Assembly (NCBI GenBank): GCA_910587225.1
Contig: CAJULT010000002.1
Coordinates: forward strand, 47,446-111,445
Length of the DNA: 64,000 nucleotides
Direction: 5' to 3'
From: an uncultured Christensenellaceae bacterium
GTDB lineage: Bacteria; Bacillota; Clostridia; Christensenellales; UBA1242
In this document: positions 58,801-64,000 of the stretch, in pieces
How positions within the stretch are numbered: the first letter of the stretch is position 1
Layout: every line of letters starts with the position of its first letter
Notes under the pieces: model-generated
What the model was told of the DNA's origin: nothing
Database searches by the model: none
The model's input: only the letters and a program-made list of their open reading frames with translations
Translations under genes and position numbers: made by a program

Positions 58801-58920
58801 TTTTATACCTAAATCTCTTGTATATCTAACCATATCAAGATAAGGTTGCCCTTTGAACACTTTGCAGATATTGCTTACTGCATCTTGTTGATATGGTTGT
58901 GTCTTAAATTTGAATTTCAT
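55834..58920 (-). CDS. res: Type III restriction enzyme, Res subunit
   Basis: 1028 residues. SF2 helicase/translocase: Walker A METGTGKT (105-112), Walker B as IIDEPQKLGG near 231 and motif III NFSATHK. The C-terminal end has a PD-(D/E)xK nuclease: DYAPDWAIAF then HIYFVAETKGSMES. Res pairs with Mod and cleaves DNA after ATP-driven translocation or sliding between two unmodified sites. Its start overlaps the preceding membrane-protein stop by 4 nt, so translation is coupled to that gene rather than directly to mod. All motifs look intact. Confidence 0.93.
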   Translation of the reverse strand: MKFKFKTQPYQQDAVSNICKVFKGQPYLDMVRYTRDLGIKKQSDNGQASLFDAFEENDDGFENAKILLEEQEIFENIRNIQKDNNYKVSDELVRGLGRCSLDIEMETGTGKTYVYIKSIFELNQRYGWSKFIIVVPSIAIREGVKKSFSMMEEHFMEQYGKKARYFIYNSKRLSELDSFASSSDIQVMIINAQAFNARGADARRIDMVLDEFQSRRPIDVVAKTRPILIIDEPQKLGGDATQTSLKKFNPLFNMNFSATHKKQHNLVYCLDALDAYNKSLVKKIQVKGFEIKNLRGTDRYMYLQDIVLSSKNPPMAKLEFEISYNKSINRETRILAVGQNLYHLSNEMEQYKNGYTISDISPQTNTITFLNGEVLRVGEVVGDISDKDLRRIQIRETIASHFEKEEMLYSKGIKCLSLFFLDEVANYRDYSQPDEKGEYARIFEQEYTNILNQYIKLYETPYIKYLKKIRVEDTHKGYFSVDKKTGRAINSKDNKETGSDDISAYDLILKNKERLLSFDEPTRFIFSHSALREGWDNPNVFQICALKPGGDSAIAKRQEVGRGLRISVNMLGDRVDLRYCKDRSTFLNINRLTVVATDSYKDFVADIQKDIKANLADRPTRATIDYFMDKVVSDGATQLVVDKDMASDIQSYLRFSGYVDKENRLTDKYFEDKANNTLKEMPEILAPYTDSIHKLVQGIFDEKVLDGMISNDRKPAVKENPLNENFQKKEFKALWDQINHKYAYTVEFDSDELINKVIPVIDEKLYVAELKYTVTIGEQRRTMDENQVKSGASFGTTKMRTESILDKASNNTKYDLIGKIKDGTKLTRKTIVKILQGIRPDVFGMFKVNPEEFISKVIKLINEQKATMIVDHITYNVTEGKYDNDIFTANQAKADFDKAFKASKAIQDYVFTDGTAEKSIERKFAEDLDAANEVCVYAKLPRTFQIPTPVGDYAPDWAIAFNDNCGVKHIYFVAETKGSMESMELRGIEKAKTDCVRKLFNNLKLGGKVRYEVVDSYSNLLNIMKAID

Positions 58921-59708
58921 TTAGCTTCTTCCTTACTTTTTTTGTTAGTTTTATATACTTTACTTAAACGATAATTTAGTTTTGTTAATTCTAAAAATTC
59001 GCCCTCTAATTTACAAATATCTTTAATCGTTGCTTCCTTATTATATAAATTAGAATAGATTGGTAAAATATATTTATAAAGGTGATATGCAGGATAAACT
59101 CCACTTTGGTAAAGACCAAAACCATAATTTTGTTCAGTTGTTAAAATGTCATATTTCCTTACGGCAGTTATCATACTTGTCATCTTATTAAAGACCTTGT
59201 TTTGTTTTTTCCAAAACCAAAAGGAACAATAATCGTCAGTAATTTTATAAAATTCATCATAATTAAAATTCTTAATACTCTCTAATATATTTGCAAACCT
59301 TTTTATAATTTTATCGTTTTCTTTATCACTGTCGAGTTTATATTTCAAAGAATCACAATCTGGATTTTCTTTTTCATATTTGTCAATATCTTTTTTTTCT
59401 AAATATTTAATATCTTTTCGATCCCAAACATACCAATTTCCAAAGTCTTTAATTAAATTAGTTATTTCGATATATAAACTTGCAAAATTAGTTTCATACT
59501 GCCTTTTGGTCGTTAAAAATCCAACTGCCGAGGTTACTGCACTTAAAAATGCACCACCTACTAATGATATAAACACATTTTCAACAGCCGTATAAATCTC
59601 TTGTTGCTCACTGAACTTCCAACCCAAAAAATGGAATAAAACGATTAGACCAATACTAATAACTCCGGCAAAGAAACTTATCCAAAATATTGTTTTGTTA
59701 CTTCTCAC
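58917..59708 (-). CDS. Two-TM membrane protein embedded between mod and res
   Basis: 263 residues. Two transmembrane segments (residues ~8-29 and ~43-65) form an N-terminal hairpin; the remaining ~195 residues are helical, charged and rich in Tyr and Lys, predicted cytoplasmic. The gene overlaps the mod stop by 1 nt and the res start by 4 nt, so it is translationally bound into the restriction operon. Type III systems normally have only mod and res, so this is not a standard component. A membrane effector or tether is possible; no family recognised. Confidence 0.65.
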   Translation of the reverse strand: MRSNKTIFWISFFAGVISIGLIVLFHFLGWKFSEQQEIYTAVENVFISLVGGAFLSAVTSAVGFLTTKRQYETNFASLYIEITNLIKDFGNWYVWDRKDIKYLEKKDIDKYEKENPDCDSLKYKLDSDKENDKIIKRFANILESIKNFNYDEFYKITDDYCSFWFWKKQNKVFNKMTSMITAVRKYDILTTEQNYGFGLYQSGVYPAYHLYKYILPIYSNLYNKEATIKDICKLEGEFLELTKLNYRLSKVYKTNKKSKEEAK

Positions 59709-61648
59709 TACAACACCTTCCTTGTTGTGGTTGGTGAATATGTTTCAAAAATCTGATCAAAGTTTACATTTACGCTGTCTGTATTCATAGATGCATCTCT
59801 AAATACTGCATAAAGTGGTTGCATTTTAGCAATTTCTTTTACTACATCTTCTTTAAGGTTTATATCAAAACAACATACCAAGTTACCGTCATTTACATTA
59901 AAGACTTTCTTGCCATTGATATCTAATGTTTTAATTTCGCTTGAAAGCATAACACCTAAATCAAGCATAACTTGGAACAATAAATCTTCTGGTGTCCTAT
60001 CTTCCTTAATGTTATCTTCAAGCCCTGCAAGCAAGCTTTGGCTCATATCTTCTGGGTTGTAATAAACATCTTTCATACAACTACTATCAAGTTTCAAAAC
60101 TCTAAATCCACAATCAAAATCTTGTGTCAATCCTGCATTTTCTTTTTTTAATTTTTCTCCTGAAAGAGAAATCCTTTTTTCTGCAATATCCGGTATAATT
60201 TTATAGCCCAAAGCAAAACCATCACTATCTTCTGAGCATTTCTCTGGCAGTTGAACTAAAATAAATTGTCTATGTCCGCCATCTTCTACATTTAATTGTA
60301 ATACAGCTTCGGCAGTAGTTCCTGATCCCGGATAAAAATCAAGGACGATATCATTACCACTTGTATTTAATGATACCAAGTCTTTTACTGTATAAATACT
60401 TTTTGAAAAATCAAATGGAGCCTTTGCAGTTCCAAACATCTCTTTTAGTCTGTTTGCCCCATACGCAACATTGCTATACTTTTCTTCACTCCATAGTGAT
60501 ATTGGCGTCCTATCTTCTTCTGCTGGCACTTTAATTTGACCGCCTTCATAAATATAGGTTTGATACTCGTTTTTTACTCTATCGAACATTCTTTGCCAAA
60601 CTTTTTCTTCTCCATCTTTTGAAATAGGTAAAATAAACCTGTAACCTAATTGCTCATATTTATTTCTTAATTGCTCTAAATATTGATCGTCAAACTTCTT
60701 ATTCTTTGCATAAATGTTATTGTATTCTTCATCTGTTATAACACCAACCTTTCCTTCTTTAACCAACATAGGATAAAAACGATATGGTCTTTCAAACTTT
60801 CTTGAATTTGTGCCACTACGCATTAAATAACCATAAGATTTATTTTCCGCTTCTTTCTTTAATCTTAAAAGCGGCATTTCTAAAATACTCTTAGCATAAA
60901 CCAAATGATATTCGTGAACAGGATCAATGTTGTTTTTATTTCTACCCTGAGGATTGCATCGTGTAACAACTGTCCCAACATAGTTCATTTCCCCATAAAT
61001 CTCATCCATTATCTTTTTTAAGTTGTAAACTTCATTGTCATCTATTGCAATAGCAAGATAACCATCGTTTGTTAATAAATCTTTTGCTAACCTTAGCACC
61101 GGATAAATATTATTTAACCAATCAGTATGGAATCTTCCATTAACATCCGAGTTTATAAAAAGTTTATTTCCTACTTCATCATAATCGCCGTTAATTTTCA
61201 TAAATTCATCAGCGGACATAGAAAAATCATTTTTATAAATGATATTATTTCCTGTATTGTAAGGCGGATCAACATATATCATTTTTACCTTGCTCAAATA
61301 TGTTTCTCTTAACAGTTTTAGAGTATCTAAATTGTTTCCTTCAATATAAATATTCTTAGTATTGTCAAAATCTACACTTTTTTCTTTGCAAGGTCTAAGT
61401 GTTGCATTTATAGGAGAATTAGCGGTTAAAATTGTTTGTTTCTTACCTGCCCAATTAAATGTATATCTTTCTTCATTGCCTTCAACAATTTCTTTTGATA
61501 ACTCTTGTTTAAGCAAATCAAAATCAACAAGTTTAACCAACTTGCCATTTTCATCTTGTCCTTCGGTTATGCAATTAGGAAATAATTTTGCAATTTTATC
61601 TATATTTTCATCTACTAAGTTTTCACTCTGCATTTTTAATTTTTCCAT
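59708..61648 (-). CDS. mod: Type III DNA methyltransferase, Mod subunit
   Basis: 646 residues. Motif IV DPPYNTGN (127-134) comes before motif I (DIVLDFYPGSGTTAEAV near 430), the beta-class order used by type III Mod N6-adenine methyltransferases, with the target-recognition region between them. Mod recognises the site and methylates one strand, and guides Res. GGAG lies before the ATG. It follows the SieB-like gene by 12 nt. Confidence 0.93.
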   Translation of the reverse strand: MEKLKMQSENLVDENIDKIAKLFPNCITEGQDENGKLVKLVDFDLLKQELSKEIVEGNEERYTFNWAGKKQTILTANSPINATLRPCKEKSVDFDNTKNIYIEGNNLDTLKLLRETYLSKVKMIYVDPPYNTGNNIIYKNDFSMSADEFMKINGDYDEVGNKLFINSDVNGRFHTDWLNNIYPVLRLAKDLLTNDGYLAIAIDDNEVYNLKKIMDEIYGEMNYVGTVVTRCNPQGRNKNNIDPVHEYHLVYAKSILEMPLLRLKKEAENKSYGYLMRSGTNSRKFERPYRFYPMLVKEGKVGVITDEEYNNIYAKNKKFDDQYLEQLRNKYEQLGYRFILPISKDGEEKVWQRMFDRVKNEYQTYIYEGGQIKVPAEEDRTPISLWSEEKYSNVAYGANRLKEMFGTAKAPFDFSKSIYTVKDLVSLNTSGNDIVLDFYPGSGTTAEAVLQLNVEDGGHRQFILVQLPEKCSEDSDGFALGYKIIPDIAEKRISLSGEKLKKENAGLTQDFDCGFRVLKLDSSCMKDVYYNPEDMSQSLLAGLEDNIKEDRTPEDLLFQVMLDLGVMLSSEIKTLDINGKKVFNVNDGNLVCCFDINLKEDVVKEIAKMQPLYAVFRDASMNTDSVNVNFDQIFETYSPTTTRKVL

Positions 61649-61660
61649 TGTTATTCTCCT

Positions 61661-62305
61661 TTACCATTCATCACTTTCGTCACTATCATTGACCGGCGAT
61701 TGTATAAACTTTAAGTATTCTTTTGCATTTTCATAAGCCTGTTGAATATCATTAAAATCTTTTCGCTTTTGAAGTTTTTGTTTATCTTTTTCAAACTTGC
61801 GAATTACTTTCTCTGCATCAGCAATTTCAGACTCAATCCCCCAAATCGCCCAAGGTTGTAAATAAAAATCAAAAACATATCCAACAGAAGATAATTGACT
61901 GCAACCTATTGCGTGAATATTTAATAAATAAGCTGCCACAGCATTTGACATCTCCATTTTGAGTGAGTGAGTTGGAGTCCTATACATTTCATACAAAGCA
62001 GATTTATAAATTGGTTGTAATTTCTTAAACTTATTTATCAACCTTCTTTTAACTAGATAATTCTTGCATTTTTCTATAAATGGCTTAGAAGCAAAGAAAA
62101 TAATGTAAACCAAAATTAAAGTTAAGGTTATTGTAAATATCAAACCAAAAGCAAAGCCATTTTGCTGTCTAAATTCTTTCAAGTAAAGTTTTTCTGCAAG
62201 ATTGTCACTAATCAATAATAAAAATCCACTGAATATGCACAATGCAGGCAACAATATCTTTAATGGTATCTGTATCCACTTAGGAATTTTATCTAACCAA
62301 TCCAT
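61661..62305 (-). CDS. Membrane protein similar to SieB superinfection-exclusion family
   Basis: 214 residues. Two transmembrane helices (about 14-34 and 49-71), then a soluble region with LQPIYKSALYEMYRTPTHSL, a recognition-like helix and a final charged helix. The layout and the region after the second helix recall the superinfection-exclusion B family of prophages, which stops lytic growth of other phages; the match is from memory. It is located inside the restriction operon, ahead of mod. Confidence 0.55.
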   Translation of the reverse strand: MDWLDKIPKWIQIPLKILLPALCIFSGFLLLISDNLAEKLYLKEFRQQNGFAFGLIFTITLTLILVYIIFFASKPFIEKCKNYLVKRRLINKFKKLQPIYKSALYEMYRTPTHSLKMEMSNAVAAYLLNIHAIGCSQLSSVGYVFDFYLQPWAIWGIESEIADAEKVIRKFEKDKQKLQKRKDFNDIQQAYENAKEYLKFIQSPVNDSDESDEW

Positions 62306-62341
62306 TACTCCTCCAACCTTTGTAATTCATTTTAACTTTCA

Positions 62342-62773
62342 TTAAATTGACTCTCCACAATAGCAACAATGAATTTTGCAGGACTGTGAAAGTTCGTTTA
62401 CCTTAATTGACTTGCCGCAATTTGGACAAATATGTTTTATGTCGGCAGTTTCTTTTGTTTCGATTTTTGGATCTTCTATTTTGTCCGGTAATTTTGATGT
62501 TGTTACTTTCAAAGATTTTGAATTTTTTAGAGTTTTAGATAAATCTTCGTGGAATTTATGCAAAAACTCAATTTTAGCCATTTCTTTGGCTTTCTCAATA
62601 ACTTCTTCCGGTAAAAACTCTTGCATAGTTTTTGTTTCTCCACAATAAGGACACATCAACTCATTTGTTTCTTGTGTTTTGTATTCTGCAATATTTACTT
62701 TGAAATCTTTATTGCAATTTCTGCAACACATTTTCATAAAACCATCTCTATCGCCTTGAATTGTTACTTGCAT
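62342..62773 (-). CDS. Zinc-ribbon protein with two modules
   Basis: 143 residues. The first ribbon has CCRNCNKDFKV ... CPYCGETK, the second CPNCGKSIKV ... CCYCGESI; a helical Lys-rich stretch joins them. Two zinc ribbons suggest nucleic-acid or protein binding. It lies between the DUF4391 gene and the SieB-like gene within the restriction operon. Not a known type III component. Confidence 0.65.
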   Translation of the reverse strand: MQVTIQGDRDGFMKMCCRNCNKDFKVNIAEYKTQETNELMCPYCGETKTMQEFLPEEVIEKAKEMAKIEFLHKFHEDLSKTLKNSKSLKVTTSKLPDKIEDPKIETKETADIKHICPNCGKSIKVNELSQSCKIHCCYCGESI

Positions 62774-62775
62774 TT

Positions 62776-63417
62776 TTATCCCTCCAACCTTTGTAATTCT
62801 CTTTTCATTTCTTTAACTTTATCGTTTAACGCCATTTTGATATTTGGCTGTTTTTCTGCGTTCATCATTCGTATTTGCTTATCTATCTCGCTGCTTAATT
62901 TTTTAATCTCAGCAAGTCTATTTGCATATTCTTCAAAACTCTCATCTTGTCTAAACTCATAATGCGAAATAGCCGCCACCATAGACTTAAAAACGTTTTC
63001 AAGCTTTGTTGTTAACGGCATCTCTTTTTTGAGTTCTGCTTGCCAATCGCTTTCAAAAGTTTTTAAGATTTTGACTTTATCGTCAGTAAAGACTTTAAGC
63101 GAAATCATATATTTAATTTCTTGTTTGTAATGGAGTCTAAAAAGAATTTGAAAATTTATAAACTTGTTAAGTGCTTCAAAAAATTTAGTTGGCACTTCCT
63201 TTGAATTTAGTTCTATATCCATAATGTAAATTTCTTTCACATTATCACTTGCTTCAAGGTTTGTTCTTTCTGGCGAAAGTGTGTTTGAAAGTTTTACGGA
63301 TAAGACATTTTTTGCACTCGCTTTTGTTTCTTTATCGGCCTTAATTGTTCTAAACAATTCGAGCATTTTGAAAGAAATGTTTGCTTGCGTTTTTTCACTA
63401 TAATTAAACATCGCCAC
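62776..63417 (-). CDS. DUF4391-domain protein
   Basis: 213 residues. The C-terminal third has the DUF4391 signature: PLTTKLENVFKSMVAAI followed by EYANRLAEIKKLSSEIDKQI and ALNDKVKEMKREL, a conserved helical bundle. DUF4391 genes almost always accompany an SNF2-type helicase and type III Mod/Res genes. Its start overlaps the helicase end by 14 nt, so translation is coupled. Role unknown. Confidence 0.82.
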   Translation of the reverse strand: MAMFNYSEKTQANISFKMLELFRTIKADKETKASAKNVLSVKLSNTLSPERTNLEASDNVKEIYIMDIELNSKEVPTKFFEALNKFINFQILFRLHYKQEIKYMISLKVFTDDKVKILKTFESDWQAELKKEMPLTTKLENVFKSMVAAISHYEFRQDESFEEYANRLAEIKKLSSEIDKQIRMMNAEKQPNIKMALNDKVKEMKRELQRLEG

Positions 63418-64000
63418 TCCTTTTTTCTTTAATTACAACGAAAGCAAGGAGTTCAAAGTCATCAAGGCCTTTAATCTTTGCACCAGAAAGCACCATACTT
63501 CCTTGCTTAAATAAAGCATTGATGTCGCTTTGTTCTTTAACCTCAATAATGCTCTTTATTGCCTCTTCCAAGAGTTCTGAATATTTGCTCATATTCAAAC
63601 CATCGTTTGTTTCTTCATTGAAAACTTTATATGCCGATACGATTGGATCTTTTTGACCTTTGCAAGAAGAACGAATAACATCAAGCACTTGTTTAACTTC
63701 AAGATGGTTGTTTACAATATTTCCGCTTTCATCAACATAAACAAGATAGTAAGGATGCAATCTGTTTTGCCTGTTGATATTGACATTGTTATTTTGATTT
63801 CTAAGAATATAAACAACGCCAGGAACAATGCCTTTTGAAGCATCAGCAGGAATTACACAATGTAAGCCTTTTGGCGTTCTCTTTGGCTCTCCATAGGCTT
63901 TTATAAATTCTGCCGCATCCATTCTAAATTCGTTTAAGCCTAAATCTGCGATTGAAATGCCATTGTTTTGATCTTCGAGGTCTATGTTTTCGCCCTCACG
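63404..64000 (-). CDS. C-terminal part of an SNF2-type helicase-related protein (cut by window end)
   Basis: The - strand frame is open to base 64000, so only ~198 C-terminal residues are visible. The stretch ISIADLGLNEFRMDAAEFIK, then PKGLHCVIPA, VYILRNQNN and RQNRLHPYYLVYVDESG, and the ending IKGLDDFELLAFVVI are those of the large helicase protein that accompanies DUF4391 and type III Mod/Res genes; such proteins carry PLD-like and SNF2 helicase domains in their N-terminal parts, which lie beyond the window. The identification rests on the C-terminus only. Confidence 0.75.
   Translation of the reverse strand, partial: REGENIDLEDQNNGISIADLGLNEFRMDAAEFIKAYGEPKRTPKGLHCVIPADASKGIVPGVVYILRNQNNNVNINRQNRLHPYYLVYVDESGNIVNNHLEVKQVLDVIRSSCKGQKDPIVSAYKVFNEETNDGLNMSKYSELLEEAIKSIIEVKEQSDINALFKQGSMVLSGAKIKGLDDFELLAFVVIKEKRSGDV

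Noticed and set aside
55834..64000. DISARM or BREX system
   Set aside because: No DUF1998 (DrmB), BrxL, PglZ or PglX-like gene is visible; Mod and Res motifs are clearly type III.
1..64000. CRISPR arrays, insertion sequences, rRNA genes
   Set aside because: No regularly spaced repeats, transposase motifs or rRNA-like stretches were seen on either strand.

Overview
The window is a low-GC Gram-positive chromosome segment. It is most likely an uncultured anaerobic member of the Bacillota (Clostridia-like, gut type). The evidence is the gene orders rpmG-secE-nusG-rplK-rplA, rpsF-ssb-rpsR-rpmE, dnaX-ybaB-recR, mrnC-rlmB-(x)-sigH-metG and gyrB-gyrA, strong AGGAGG-type ribosome binding sites, many intrinsic terminators, a SpoVB/MurJ-type flippase, a DUF1540 protein and a SigH-like sigma factor. 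No spore-specific gene is visible, so sporulation is not claimed.

Layout. 1-1327: three small unrecognised + strand genes. 1360-13800: a long, mainly - strand housekeeping block with ribosomal proteins L1, L11 and L33, SecE, NusG, ArgS, RecR, YbaB, DnaX, triose-phosphate isomerase, phosphoglycerate kinase, a tRNA-dihydrouridine synthase and a flippase. It is interrupted by small accessory genes: an ART-like protein, an orphan HicB-like antitoxin and a 47-residue protein. dnaX is split into two reading frames joined by a run of nine A, a strong sign of programmed frameshifting or slippage that makes gamma and tau. 13931-25141: L9, RF1, a DUF1385-PrmC fusion, L31, S18, SSB, S6 and SecA, with lineage-specific hypotheticals between them and a 129-nt imperfect palindrome overlapping the rpmE stop codon. 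25381-34397: a 1037-residue membrane/coiled-coil protein, YchF, Mini-III, RlmB, an unknown protein where yacP usually sits, a SigH-like factor and a MetG without a canonical KMSKS. 34489-38276: accessory genes, including a barnase-type RNase with two tandem barstar-like inhibitors and a hairpin that covers the toxin ribosome binding site, then an initiator tRNA, an orphan membrane protein and GtrA. 38438-50544: gyrB, gyrA, helD, a DnaA-box cluster (candidate origin region), hisS, uvrC, an Ord-like dehydrogenase with a Cys/His tail, and tmk.

From about 50.6 kb to the window end the character changes to AT-rich, densely packed mobile-element cargo. A + strand operon carries ArdA anti-restriction, PcfK, PcfJ and several small hypotheticals behind a structured leader. 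A convergent - strand operon reads SNF2-type helicase C-terminus (cut by the window edge), DUF4391 protein, zinc-ribbon protein, SieB-like membrane protein, type III Mod methyltransferase, a two-TM membrane protein, Res helicase-nuclease and a small protein. No integrase, transposase or conjugation machinery is seen inside the window, so the element probably continues beyond 64 kb.

The best candidates for something under-described are this extended type III restriction island with membrane proteins embedded in its operon, and the hairpin-controlled barnase/double-barstar module whose catalytic Glu position is His. Everything here is read by eye from sequence; family names rest on remembered motifs and gene order, not on database searches.
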